Made by a program: the position numbers and the translations under genes. A model generated the notes under the pieces. That model had not been told where the DNA came from. It saw nothing but the letters and a program-made list of their open reading frames with translations, and searched no databases. Below, piece after piece: positions 46,915-59,629 of a stretch of 64,000 bases of DNA. Origin of the DNA: Sepiola atlantica (Eukaryota > Mollusca > Cephalopoda > Sepiida > Sepiolidae); contig OY744544.1 of the NCBI GenBank assembly GCA_963556195.1, forward strand, positions 41,602,288-41,666,287. The letters are read 5' to 3'. Position 1 is the first letter of the stretch; every line of letters begins with the position of its first letter.

Positions 46915-47214
46915 ATATATATAATAATCCAGGTAAAACATCCACAGGGTAGCAATCCAAAGAATTTCAACCGTGTTTATAAAAAATGCTCAATATCAAA
47001 TATTTTTTATTACACAGACATGTACAAAATCTGCGACACTGGCATGTCAATGTAATCGATCAACAGTAATTATAAACTGAGATCTCATCAGGAAGAGTTA
47101 GCATCAGATATTCTTACTCTGCCTGATGAGATCTCAGTTTATAATAGCTGTTGATCGATAACATCGACATGCCAGTGTCGCAGATTTTGTACATGTCTGT
47201 GTAAATAAAAAATA

Positions 47215-47217
<3 letters not shown>
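46915..47217. repeat. Hairpin repeat family, copy 2
   Basis: Arms 47028-47107 and 47113-47196 pair nearly perfectly (CTGAGATCTCATCAGG and its complement at the tip; GACATGCCAGTGTCGCAGAT at the base). The left flank (AATCCAGGTAAAACATCCAC, then TTATAAAAAATGCTCAATAT) is the inverted counterpart of 35500-35590. Confidence 0.9.

Positions 47218-47275
<58 letters not shown>
47218..47275. repeat. (TA)n microsatellite
   Basis: TA array of about 58 bp. Confidence 0.97.
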
Positions 47276-47277
<2 letters not shown>

Positions 47278-47309
47278 AAAGTGTTTTATATCGGGAGAAA
47301 AAAACTCAT

Positions 47310-47445
47310 GTATGTCAAAGTTAGATATGTGGTCAGTTTTTAATGTGGGAGTTTATCCAGCTTCACAAAAGAAGACACGTTTAATTGTACTAAAATTTAA
47401 AATGACCTCAGTTTAGAAAGATCTCTCCTCCTTTTATCCAAGGCA
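47310..47445 (+). repeat. Dispersed repeat, partner of 41310-41450
   Basis: Same-strand match to 41310-41420; see that entry. Confidence 0.65.
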
Positions 47446-47625
47446 GAACAGATATTACACTTTGAATTATTTATTGGCGAATAAAAATGCAATTCTATTC
47501 ATCCTAACCCGGAAACCAAAAAGAGTCAATAGTTCCTTATGACTTGTAGTTTCTCAACTGAAAAATGCAAGTCAAGAAACCGCCTGTCTCCATCCGCTGT
47601 TGACGATTTATTTGCCCGAAATAGA

Positions 47626-47692
47626 TCCACACATGCGCACGCACGTACACGCATACACATGCACGCACGTGCGCACACGTGTATGCGTGTCT
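47626..47692. repeat. Alternating purine-pyrimidine tract (Z-DNA prone)
   Basis: Largely alternating CA/CG/TG steps (CACATGCGCACGCACGTACA onward, including CGCACGTGCGCACACGTG), the sequence type most able to adopt Z-DNA. GC-rich for this window. Confidence 0.75.
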
Positions 47693-47769
47693 AATTGCCT
47701 GCATGTGTTTGTTTATACGTTGATGTATTCCGGGTTGTAACTGGTGCAACGGGGTTTGTATATCTAAAG

Positions 47770-48490
47770 TAGCTCGTTAAAATCGTTACTCTGCACAGCG
47801 CGGCGAGTAGGGGGTGTAGGAAGGGGGAGGTGGGACAGCCACGCTTCTGAGGGTAGGGCTAATGTCAGGGTGGGGCGTTTCTCTTGTCGTTGGCTTGTTT
47901 GTGTGTGCGTTCTTATATCGTCGTCGGCGTTCGTTTTCATTTATGTGCTTCTCTTCGCTAACAAGAGAGAGGGTGAGAGAGAGGGAGAGGGAGGGTAGAC
48001 ATTTAGAGAGGGTGGGAGATAGTGAGAGAAATTGTGAGAAAGCTGGCGAGGTAGTGAAATCTATTGAGTGCAACAGTGAGTGAAAGATAGTGAGTGAGAG
48101 ATATTAAGTGTTGGATATTGAGTGAAAGATAGTAAGTGAGAGATAGTAAGTGAGATAGTGAGAAATATTGAGTGAGAGTGAGATATTGAGTGAGAGATAG
48201 TTAGTGAGATATTGAGTAAAAGAGTGAGTGAGAGATAGTGAGTGAGAATGAGAGTGAGATATTGAGTGAGGTTTTGTAGTGAGAGATAGTTAGTGAGAGA
48301 TAGTGAGATATTGAGTGAGAGATATTGAGTGAGAGATATTGAGTCAGATATAGTGATATCGTGCGTAAGAGATAGTGAATGATAGATAGTGAGTTAGAGA
48401 TATTGAGTGAGAGATATTAAGTGAAATATTGAGTGAGATAGTGAGTGAGAGATAATGAGAGATGGCGAGTGAGTGCGTAAGGTAGAGGGC
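47770..48490. repeat. GC-rich patch, then G/A-rich strand-biased repeat
   Basis: Bases 47770-47900 are GC-rich with CG steps. Bases 47960-48480 are almost pyrimidine-free on the plus strand apart from T, with variable copies of GAGATATTGAGTGAGAGATA. The strong strand bias could allow triplex formation. The ORFs here reflect composition only. Confidence 0.85.
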
Positions 48491-48541
48491 GAATGAAAAA
48501 GAGGTTGTTGTTTTCGTTTCAGGCACACAAAATGTGTTACG

Positions 48542-48778
48542 TTATTTCGTGCTGAATCCAATTTTCACGTATCGAGTTTTTAATATCTTCAGATCGTTCT
48601 TCATGCTCTGAATGTGGTTTCTTTTCTTTTCTTCCACAGCAGCAAAATTAGACACAACATAAGTTTTGTTGTGGGAATCCAACAGCCCTGAAAAGGGCGC
48701 AATCTGAAAGGGTCCAAATTTAGCCATCTTCGGGTCTGTCTGCATTTTTTGGTAAGGACCCCCGAAACAATCAGCCAT
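48542..48778 (-). CDS. Small unidentified ORF (78 codons)
   Basis: An open frame beginning MADCFGGPYQKMQTDPKM and ending in a Lys-rich stretch (KKRNHIQSMKNDLKILKTRY). Its composition is less skewed than that of neighbouring chance frames, and there is no microsatellite inside. There is no recognisable domain, signal peptide or membrane segment. It might be an exon or a relic of a transposon gene. Coding status is unproven. Confidence 0.2.
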   Translation of the reverse strand: MADCFGGPYQKMQTDPKMAKFGPFQIAPFSGLLDSHNKTYVVSNFAAVEEKKRNHIQSMKNDLKILKTRYVKIGFSTK

Positions 48779-49234
48779 ATATCAAATCCCTTCCCAAATA
48801 ATCCCTAGAGGGAATGGCCTTCTGAGACCAGAACGGTTTGATCCTAACCAAATGCCGTAACGAGCCAGAGTTTTAGCTTACTATCAACACACCTATCGCT
48901 ATCCGGGCATGGATTCAGGAGCCACAGCTTTCTTCGCATTGGAGAGCGTGACCCAGCAAACAAAAGCGTTTATTTGCAAGCAACTGGGGAAACAGGATGA
49001 ATGTTGCAACAACGTCGAACTTCCACATTGATGATTCTGTCCAGTTCTTTGATGCTGGCCAGTCGATGCAAACAGTTGTGATCGAAGACTATTAGTGGCC
49101 AATTCTCACCTCTGTAAAGAAGGTGGTACGTACTAACACATAATAAACCAAGACCTTTACTAATCAGTCGGATTTCACTACGTAATGAAATGTTAGCTTG
49201 CTGGTGTGCTAACTGTAATATCACATTGGAGCAG
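48779..49234. other. Spacer left of a LINE relic
   Basis: Two overlapping minus-strand open frames (48899-49224) have no known match. Part may be the 5' portion of the following relic or an older element. Confidence 0.4.
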
Positions 49235-50290
49235 CGAATCTATTGTTTCTAGAACAGAGCTTTTGACATATCAAAGGACTTTGATCAGGTCAGACACAAA
49301 AGGTTTCTCAACAAACTTTCAACCTATGAAATACCGAGCAATATCGTCGCGACTATTGAATTCTTACTCTATGTTGATAGGCAGAAGTGTGAAACACATA
49401 GTACCAATGCCAACGTGTCTCAAGTTTCTATATTGGGCCCAACAATCTTCCTTATCTTCGTTAGCGATATTCCAAATTCATATTTTTAAATCATTGATTT
49501 ATATCTACGCGAACGAAAAAGCTGTCTATCGCAGCACCTCGAAAAGTACTTGGGACCAACTTCTCGCTGATTCACTCTCTTCGGATCTGGAGCACGTGGT
49601 GCCATGCCGGAAAAGGGTGGCTTCTTACGTTTAACAGGTCTAATACCGAGCTTCTCCACTTTCATCACCAACGCTTGAATATATGCTTTGCTCCAGTCGA
49701 AATGAATAGCATTCCCATTAAGGAAGACCCTTGCTTTGGTAAACACCTAAGAATAACTTTCACTTCTAATCTAAAATCGAATACTTACATCCAATATGTT
49801 GCTATAGTCACAGGCAAAATTGTTGGATCATTCTACTGCTCCAGAAAGTATCTCACTCCTGACGCAATCCTCTACCTGTATAAGAGTCAAATACGTTCAA
49901 ATAGTTACTACTGCTGCCACATCTGGGTAGACGCCGTTCACAGCATTCTGAGTTCAAAATCGACTGTTTCTTAGAGCATCTTTATCAGAAGAGAGACGTT
50001 GCTAGTCTCCGTCCACTCTACCATTATTTCCATCGAAGGTGCCTGGCTGAGCTCCAATCTCTGGTTCTTCCTTGTAAAACATTCACAGCAAGAACTCGCT
50101 TTTCCACTACAAGGAAAAAAAACTTGTTTCCTCTTTCGTGTGCCAGGAGGAATTTCCACTAACAGAAATTCTTCGCATGTCTTTAGAACACATTACCATG
50201 GGTGTGTATCCCTGCAGATTACAACACGGTTGTATAACAAATCTAATGTAAACAGATTCCTGTTATGAACCGTCCTCACAAGTATTTAAA
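49235..50290 (+). pseudogene. LINE RT relic with degraded palm domain (jockey/CR1-like)
   Basis: Translation near 49260 gives 'FDISKDFDQVRHKRFLNKLS' (motif A, family form 'LDISKAFDRVWHKGLLxKLP'), then 'VSQVSILGPTIFLIFVSDIP' near 49420 (family 'GVPQGSVLSPTLFLLFINDL'). The YADD region near 49500 is decayed ('LYLRERKS'). The post-RT tail follows from 49860 to 50275 with 'YKSQIRSNSYYCCHIW' and 'RDVASLRPLYHYFHRRCLAE'. Many stops and shifts. The longest jockey-like relic in the window and the only one retaining RT core motifs. Confidence 0.82.
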
Positions 50291-51600
50291 TTTAGGTCAT
50301 CCCATCAATCATTCCCAATCATCTCATAATGTTCTTCATCGCTCAAATGACAATCTTTCCATTTCATTAACCCTCATTATCGAGTGTTTTTTTTGCTTTG
50401 ATATGTGGTAATACGCTAGTAAAAACCTATATTCTGTCTTAGTGCGACCGTAAACAAAAAAATGCCACACTTGGTGTCCATCAGCAGCGGCCCCTAAATT
50501 CCCACCCTACCTCCGCGTGGCAACGTAGCAGTGTCAGAGCTAACAAGGCTCTGGTGAAAATCCAGGAGGAATCAGCATCAGTATCCGTTGTCCTCTGGTT
50601 GTCTCTGCCTCGGTATGGGTCCAGCAAAGATGTGTAAGGCGGATAACCGCAAATAAATGGAGTAAAAATGTCAAAGTTGCTTCTCCATCATTCCTTTTTA
50701 AGTTCTAGGCCAAACCTTCCCCAACTTCGAATGGAACAACCGAACCTTGATGCTCTCAACATCGGGGGTAAAACCTGTAATCCTGTTAATCAAGGTTAAC
50801 GAATAGCTTCGACAAACAAGGACAACTCCATGCAGACCAGATAATCCTGAGGCATGAACTTCGTGAGCTTTATATAAAAAGGCCCCCTCGCTTATTAAAC
50901 AAACAAACAAACAAACAAAATCATCAGCAGTCTCTCATTGAGCACCTACAAGTAGATATAGAAAAGACATGGAAGGGGTTAAAACACACCGCGGGAGGGA
51001 TACGCACAGATCGCAAAGGACAAAAAGGGTAATAGTCACGTGTTGATACATCCGGGAATGGGATGACACTATTCTTCTATTATATTTAATTAAAAGTAAT
51101 AAAAACATACACCGCTAAGGTTAAAACCAATTTCAATGCGCCACCTAGTGAATATCCAACTGCTAAAATACCTTGGTAATTATTACTTCTCGGCAGGTAT
51201 CCAAGGCGATTCACACCTACCAACCCATACTCACAACCCACACACACACACGTACAGTGTTTCCTACCACTATACAAGTATGCATGGGCGCCCCCCTCCT
51301 GTGTTTGTAGACTCTCGTGTTATTTTTACCTGGTATTGCTTAAAGGAAGTGTCGCTAAAAATGGCAATCCCTTGCTCCTTAACGATCCACTAAAATAGCG
51401 CATTTCCCGGAACTTCCTTTTTCCTTTCATTTACAAATTTGTTAACTCGAGCTTATCCGGGTTCATGGAAGAACAAACCTTTCTTTTTTAATACAACATC
51501 ACTGTTTTATTATAAATATATTATTTATATATTATCCTCTTTCGGGATCTCTTATTTTAATCAACAATCTTATTTCAACTCTTAAGGAGAAAAATGTAAC
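50291..51600. other. Mixed non-coding stretch
   Basis: Bases 50291-50440 may be the LINE 3' UTR. An (AAAC)n tract at 50900-50927 follows a TATA-like TTATATAAAAAGG (50870); it could be the tail of a short retroposon whose body is 50700-50900, but no second copy is in the window. A CA patch at 51238-51250. No gene. Confidence 0.45.
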
Positions 51601-53524
<1,924 letters not shown>

Positions 53525-53805
53525 ACCTAGACTGGGATCTGCGCAGCGAGATGTCTGTTTACATTAGTTTTAAACTTCTGCATGTCTGTACTGTCGGGGA
53601 AACAGAGGGCAGGAAGGGAGTTCCAGAGGCCAGCACTACGAGGAAAGAAGTTATTTGAGTAGAAGGCTCTCCGACATTTGGGGACCTCCACAGTGAATGA
53701 ATGAGATTTAGTTGATTGTCGAGTTAGTCTAGTGAATTTTTGTCGAGGGGGCACCAGAGTAGCCAATTCATCGGAGCATGTTATAGGGAATTCGATACTC
53801 AAAAA
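53525..53805 (-). pseudogene. LINE RT C-terminal fragment, open (jockey/CR1-like)
   Basis: An open frame of 91 codons with the family's terminal order intact: 'ELATLVPPRQKFTRLTRQST', 'HSFTVEVPKCRRAFYSNNFF', 'PRSAGLWNSLPALCFPDSTD', then 'FKTNVNRHL' at the end. There is no RT core upstream, so it is a 5'-truncated insertion, and the least decayed of the seven tails in this window. Confidence 0.85.
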
Positions 53806-54434
53806 AACATGAAAAACTTTTATGAAAAATAAATAACATCGGACGTCACTTCTAGAAGACCAGGAAGGATTATTATTGGAAAAAAAAGGTTAATACCTTT
53901 TATTTGTCTAAAGCTCTGTCGAGGCTTGTTATATCAAGCGAAATATTAGATAAAAAGTCAAGATGAGAAAGAAAAAAAATGTTTTTATTTTTTATTTTGA
54001 TTTTAATTAAAAAATATCTGCATCTAACACATGGTTCTTTGAAGGCATTTTGCCTCTTTCTTTATGTTTAAAATATTAACTGTTTTATTCGGAAACAAAC
54101 CCTAGTTAATATGATACTATATAGAGAGAAAATAGTGTACCACGTGATTTGGGGCGCTATTTTCATTTTCGATTTGTACAAAACGCAATGATTTATTTGA
54201 TAAAGATATATGTTGATTATCCGATGAAAATAAATGGAGTATATTTGGAAAAATTATGTTACCGAACGAAATATCCGACGGGACATAGCATGGAATCGAT
54301 GAAATATATTTGAATAGCAAAATGTTGTTTAAAGAACATAGGTAGAAACATTCTGTAATTAACTGGCTATTTAAAATAAAATATTGATTCATGTGGCGTA
54401 AACTACAGCTGTCTAACTTTGAGAATCCGCCTGA
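53806..54434. other. AT-rich spacer
   Basis: A 119-codon minus-strand frame (54117-54476) is hydrophobic and unmatched; not called as a gene. Confidence 0.45.
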
Positions 54435-54575
54435 TTCGTAATGTAAAATAGATAAACAAATGCGTTTGGAGACCACGTTTTGAGATTCAATATTTATTAA
54501 AAATCAGTGAAATGTTTTGTTTACTTTTTTTCTTATTAATTTCGAATGATAAAACATTCTTCTTCAGAGAAAAAG
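54435..54575 (+). repeat. Direct repeat, left copy (partner 55195-55328)
   Basis: Shares TGTAAAATAGA.AAA.AAATGC, then TTTGGAGAC.ACG and TAAAACATTCTTCTTCAGA with 55195-55328. The two copies bracket the solo LTR and the tRNA-like repeat. Confidence 0.75.
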
Positions 54576-54621
54576 AGTCCGAATCAAATAAAGGCAATAC
54601 CTAGTATTCTGTGATGGTAGC

Positions 54622-54832
54622 TGTTACACCGGCCGTTCTTACACAGGAGAAACTACACCGGTTGTCACTATAAATAGTGCGAGTCACCAGAGACACAGGG
54701 AAGACAAAGCACAGTCTTGTAACTGTCTAGCCAAGTGCTAGTCAAGTTTCTTACTTTGTTGATACACTTGTTAAACCAACCCTCGACTTGACTTCCTTTA
54801 TTTATTATTTACTGTTGGACAACTTCACAACA
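54622..54832 (+). mobile_element. Solo LTR of an LTR retrotransposon
   Basis: 211 bp beginning TGTTACACCGGCC and ending TTCACAACA (TGTT..AACA ends). Identical 5-bp direct repeats GTAGC lie immediately outside both ends (54617-54621 and 54833-54837), the target duplication expected of integrase. A TATA box sits inside. No internal region, so it arose by LTR-LTR recombination. The superfamily (Ty3/Gypsy is plausible from the 5-bp duplication) is not proven. Strand is set by the TATA box. Confidence 0.82.
54669..54676 (+). promoter_or_regulatory. LTR TATA box
   Basis: TATAAATA about 47 bp inside the solo LTR, where a U3 promoter would sit. Confidence 0.6.
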
Positions 54833-54865
54833 GTAGCTAATCTCCTCGATTTTATCGGAGTGATG

Positions 54866-54950
54866 TTCAGACTTCGTCACAGGGTACGGACTGAAGACCT
54901 GAGTGTTCCGAGTTCGAATCCAGTCGGTTCAACAGTACCACTTTCACTTA
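54866..54950 (+). repeat. tRNA-like SINE head
   Basis: B-box-like CGAGTTCGAATCCAGTCGG near 54908, with an A-box-like stretch TTCGTCACAGGGTACGGACT about 30 nt upstream. No intact cloverleaf. Confidence 0.55.
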
Positions 54951-55194
54951 GGGATGTTGGCAACCTTCTTGTGGTCCTTCCCGTAAGTACCCGATGTATT
55001 TTAAGAAAGATTTCTAACTAGAAAAACATCGGAGAAACTAATGCCAACAACAGAATTATCTGATTCACACGAAAGAAGAAGACAGGGTGGTGAAATGACA
55101 ACGTTCTTTTTTTAAAAATTATTTTCGACTTAAACGCGCGTGGCCGCTTATGGGGGTAATAAAATGAAAGTTTTTGAAGTATCTTTAAATATGT

Positions 55195-55328
55195 AAGTAG
55201 TGTAAAATAGACAAAGAAATGCCTTTGGAGACGACGGTTTGAGATGCAATATTTATTTAAAATCATTTAAATGTGTTTTAAAACTTTTTTCTTCTTAATT
55301 TTGAATAATAAAACATTCTTCTTCAGAT
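55195..55328 (+). repeat. Direct repeat, right copy (partner 54435-54575)
   Basis: Right-hand copy of the pair described at 54435. Confidence 0.75.
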
Positions 55329-55359
55329 AATAGTAATAGTAATATATTTATTTATCTTG

Positions 55360-55692
55360 CTCCCACAGCGGTAAGATGTGACACAAGGTCGGAAAGTGGG
55401 ATTTGAAAAGCCAACGCCCGGGAATTTGAGAACTCTGGCCTACAAAAAATGCCTGTGCAGCCCCATCGGCATTCCCCGGTAGGGGCGCCTCAGGCGATTA
55501 GCAATAATATAATTCCTTCTTAAATGGTAAGAAGGCAAAGCCTGGGATGGTGGACCTCCTAGAACTGCACAGGACATACCCATAGACCAGCGTAAATCAA
55601 GCCCCGAAGGCCAGAACAATACCGGTCTATGGTGTGCAGTATCCATCGGAACAGATACTACACTCTCTTCCTAACCAAAAGGCCAAGAAAGA
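55360..55692 (-). repeat. Repeat with U2-snRNA-like head, copy 2
   Basis: On the minus strand it opens CTTGGCCTTTTGGTTAGGAA, then GAGAGTGTAGTATCTGTTC (55648-55690), closely matching U2 snRNA nt 8-45. The body then runs through AAGGCAAAGC.. and the complement of GGTAAGATGTGACACAAGGT to a TA/ATT-rich tail (55325-55360). A retroposed small-RNA-headed element (SINE-like) is the best reading. A functional U2 gene is excluded because the Sm site and later stems are missing. Confidence 0.78.
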
Positions 55693-55697
55693 AATAG

Positions 55698-55699
<2 letters not shown>

Positions 55700-55792
<93 letters not shown>
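55700..55792. repeat. (TA)n and (ATT)n microsatellite
   Basis: TA (55700-55755) then ATT (55757-55792), just upstream of the U2-like head. Confidence 0.96.
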
Positions 55793-55793
<1 letters not shown>

Positions 55794-56424
55794 TCTAAAC
55801 TTTGACGTTGGTAGATTTTACAAGGATTACAAAGTCAAAAGAATTTCCAAAGTCAAAATACATTGTGATGTCATAATAGGCCATATTTTACTCCCCTGTC
55901 CCCTTTGTTCAATTCTTCCGCTCTCTCTATCTCTTCCTCATCTCTTTCTTACTTCTCTGTCTTCCACTCTTCCTATTTCTCTCTCTTTCGCTTTCCTTTT
56001 CCACTCCTTCCTTTTCTTCACTTCTCTTTTTATCTTTTCGAGAAAGGAACCTTAGAGAGAAGATCCCCACACTAAATCGATTTTTTTCTCTGTCAAGGCA
56101 ACAAAGAATGCTATATGCGACACCTTCGTAGATGCAGAAGCAGTATTAGAACGCATATGACACTTATATAAGTATACACTCTTATTATTCGCCCTTTGTT
56201 TTCGCAAATTCGCTCTTCCTCCCACCATCTAAAGCATTCATGTATTGACGAAGTGTGCACGGTGACATACAAGCAAAAAAGTATCCTACTAGACTCCAGA
56301 TGATTTATCAGATAGACAACTTGTGTCCTTTCGTCATAAACGAGATCTCATCCTCCCTTTTGTTTCTCTCTCTCTCTCTCTCTCTCACACTCTCTCACGC
56401 TCTCACTCTCTCTCCTTCTGGTTT
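55793..56424. other. Spacer with pyrimidine-rich stretches
   Basis: C/T-rich at 55910-56035 and a (TC)n tract at 56365-56415. No gene seen. Confidence 0.5.
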
Positions 56425-56870
56425 GATAGATAACGTCATTTAACATGTGTGATATCGTCCACTGTGCACGGACAGCTCCCTCCTCTGTTTTAATGGATGA
56501 TGTGATTTTTTCTGTGACGCCATCACCCTGTATATGGACAAGGTAACAAACACGCAACCAAGCAAGCAAGATCCACACTCCACATAGTTTTAATAAAATA
56601 CTGGACACCCAGGAGTCTAGTCGCTTCGTCTAGTAGAAGACTATACTCTATTTTTAGGGACGTCATCATTTTGTGATGTTATCAACTGTGCCCGTGTATA
56701 ACTCTTTTTTAACTGATGACGTCATCCTTTTGTGACGTCATCAACCCTGGTCAAGAACAAGATAACCAAAAAACACACGAACACACACTACAGAGTTTTA
56801 GTAATATACTAGATATTAGACCCCCAGTGGTCTATACGGTTCGTTCAGTAGACAACCTGTGATCTAAATA
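56425..56870 (+). repeat. Tandem duplication, ~220-bp unit, with TGACGTCA sites
   Basis: Units at about 56430-56645 and 56660-56865 share GATGACGTCATC/GATGATGTGAT, TTTTGTGACGTCATCA/TTTCTGTGACGCCATCA, AACAAACACGCA/AAAAAACACACGA, then AGTTTTA.TAA.ATACT. The second unit holds a perfect TGACGTCA (CREB/ATF-type palindrome) twice; the first has decayed versions. Whether it is regulatory is unknown. Confidence 0.7.
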
Positions 56871-56894
56871 ATACTTAATTAAAAAGTATATATA

Positions 56895-57451
56895 CAGGGT
56901 GTCCCAAAATAATGTATACACCCTTTGAATCGTTATAACTCGTTCAATTTACTGAGTTTGATTTGCAAACAAAATTGATAAAAGAGTAGAACAGTAAGAT
57001 ACACATTTAAAAATACTGAAAGTAAAATTAACAAAAACATAGAAAATTAACTTTTAATAAACGTAAAGGCTACAATGTTTAAAGCAAGAAACCTGAAGTA
57101 ATTGCAAACAAATGGGAGTAGTAATTGTAGTAGAATGTGCTCAAATACCGGAGTAAATGTCGCAGGACGTTTGTAGGTACAATTCTTCACGTCTTCACTA
57201 TATGGAAAGTGTATTGAGCAGAACGGGTTGGGGTTAGGATGAGGGTTCATTTTATGAACATTCTGAAATTACCCTAAGTAGCCTTTATCTTTGTTAAAAG
57301 TTAATTTTCTATGTTTTTGTTAATTTTACTGTCAGTATTTTTAAATGAATATTCTCACTCAATCTTGTTTATCAATCTTGCAAATAAAAATCAGTAAATT
57401 GAACGACTTATAACAATTCAAAGGGTGTATACATTATTTTGGGACACCCTG
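56895..57451. mobile_element. 557-bp mariner-type fold-back MITE
   Basis: Inverted ends start CAGGGTGTCCCAAAATAATG on both strands and extend inward to arms of about 165 bp (56895-57062 and 57288-57451; for example CATAGAAAATTAACTTTTAA and its complement). TA on both sides (TATATA/TATATT). The centre (57063-57287) has a 67-codon frame without a match. Non-autonomous. Confidence 0.93.
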
Positions 57452-57564
57452 TATATTTTATTGAATAAAAAAAACATCTAATTGTCTCATAGGTATGTAT
57501 TTCCAGTACATTTACAGTGCGAGAACAGATATTAAAAACATGTGTTCCATATTTGGATGGCTAG

Positions 57565-57942
57565 TTGATTATTTTGAATTCCCATTCATTATTTAGAAAT
57601 TCAATTTATTATTTAGAAATCCAATTAATTATTTTGAAATCCCATTAATTATATTGAAATCCCATTAATTATTTTGAAATCCCATTAATTATTTTGAAAT
57701 CCAATTAATTATTTTGAAATCCCCTTAATTATATTGAAATCCCATGAATTATTTTGAAATCCCATTAATTATTTTGAAACCCCGTTAATTATTTTGAAAT
57801 CCCGTTAATTATTTTGAAATCCCATTAATTGTTTTGAAATCCCGTTAATTATTCTGAAATCCCGTTAATTATTTTGAAATCCCATTAATTATTTAGAAAT
57901 CCCATTAATTATTGTGAAATCCAGTTAATTATTTTGAAGGTC
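57565..57942. repeat. 20-bp satellite, ~19 units, no length changes
   Basis: Unit ATTATTTTGAAATCCCATTA, with substitutions but no indels: the phase stays fixed across the whole array. Unlike the other minisatellites here, no higher-order pattern is obvious. Confidence 0.95.
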
Positions 57943-58611
57943 TCAATTATATCCCTCTCTTAGCTCTCGTAAAGTAATTACAAAGACTCTAAAATGTTGA
58001 TTAAAAACAATAATAGATAGAGAAATCGTCGAATCTCGTGTTATTTCTAATCATGTACGAATTAAAAAAACGATCGATTTATTTTATTTTACCTCATATT
58101 GTTATTAGATGTATTAAAAATAATTATGACATCCTTTAAAAGAGTTTAAACAATCGTTGAATTATAAGATGAAAAAAGAATTGGTCCTCAAATGTAAGAA
58201 CAGAGAAACATTGAAAACGTGAAATCGTAAAAACGACGAAACGCAAGAATTTCGTATTAAAAATATTTATTATTAAATATGTCAGCGATATTGTTTTTAT
58301 TTTTCACTTATTTATGAAGAAACGTTATTATTAACATTTGAGTGGCATTTTTACATATTGAAATTCGCCCTGCAATATTTTTTGTTGACGATATACAAAT
58401 AAAAAAACATTGACGCAAATCCATACACTTCCATAGCAAAAACATATATATATATATAAATCAACCAAACCGAAAACGTTAATGTCGCAATGGAGGAGCC
58501 ACGATGGTGCGGTGATATGCATTCATATGCAAGATTTTAACTATATAAAACTTTAACCATTTAAAACTCGTTTTAATTCTGATGCCGACATCAACGTAGT
58601 CGCGGGTAATA
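57943..58611. other. AT-rich spacer
   Basis: No gene or recognised repeat other than a short TA run (58444-58457). Confidence 0.5.
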
Positions 58612-58794
58612 CATGGCTTTTTTGCCAGGAAAAAAGTGTAGTATCTCTTCTGTCTTCAGTCAGAGAAAAAGAAACCTTTTATAACAGTGGCCAATTTTAT
58701 TTTGTGTCCATCCAGTATGCCCTTTTTGGGGAGTTCGATATCCCCCATATTAAACCAACGTTTTATTAGATGCTGCCCTAGTAGGGAGCTATCC
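58612..58794 (+). repeat. Repeat with U2-snRNA-like head, copy 3
   Basis: The head GGCTTTTTTGCCAGGAAAAA, then AGTGTAGTATCTCTTC, is a diverged U2 5' end. The body (CAATTTTATTTTGTGTCCAT, then CATATTAAACCAACG) matches the body of copy 1 at 30150-30230. It runs into a second, oppositely oriented element at about 58795. Confidence 0.65.
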
Positions 58795-59125
58795 CACTCC
58801 TACCCACAACAGAAATATGTGACACAAGGTCGGAAAGTGGGATTTGAAAAGCCAGCGCCCGAGAAGGTGAGCACTCTGGCCATTAAAAATTGCCTGGGCA
58901 GCCCCGTCGACATTCCCCGATAGGGGTGCCTCAGGTAGTAAGCAATAAACTTACTCCTCCCCAAAGAGGGGAAGGCAAAGCCTGGGAGGGTGGACCTCCT
59001 AGAACTGCACAGGACAGACCCATAGACCGGCGTAAATCAAGCCCCGAAGGCCAAGACAATACCAGTCTATGGAGTACAGTATCCATCGGAACAGATACTA
59101 CACTTTCTTCTTAGCTAGTAGGGAG
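58795..59125 (-). repeat. Repeat with U2-snRNA-like head, copy 4 (inverted)
   Basis: On the minus strand: CTAGCTAAGAAGAAAGTGTA, then GTATCTGTTC (U2 nt 18-45), then the same body as 55360-55692. Together with copy 3 this makes a 514-bp unit with U2-like sequence at both ends, pointing inward. Confidence 0.75.
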
Positions 59126-59629
59126 GTGATAAAATAGGACGGTTATGTCTTTTATAGAATGTAGAATATAAACATAATAAGTATATACGACATGACGTCA
59201 TATCTATTATTCGAAATTACAATATCTCTTTTATTACATCATTTATTCAAAATTTTGAAAGATTTATTTTAGAATATATGCGTTTACTAAAATCCCTATT
59301 GTACGAATTAGCAAGATAAGATAACTATTATGTTAATTTTCATTTGACCGAGTCCATGATTTTAAATAGAGAGAAAGCAATGGTTACGGTCGTACTAACA
59401 AAGGGGCAAGCACATAATTATTTAGACTTTTACATTATTAGCCTGTTGGTGTATATGTTGTCATTTACATGCTCAAGCGTGGTCATTTATTTTGAGGATT
59501 GAACACACAACACAAACGGCCGAGGTTTTGTAGACATCAAACATGGATTATGATTATGTCTGTTCTGTCTGACATTTATCTCGACACCTCGACCCATAAG
59601 CGGAGACACTCGGGTGTTTGATTCTCTGG
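59126..59629. other. AT-rich spacer
   Basis: Nothing recognised. Confidence 0.5.

Noticed and set aside
48542..48778. Confident host gene
   Set aside because: Only 78 codons with no domain, conservation data or splice context; listed at low confidence instead.
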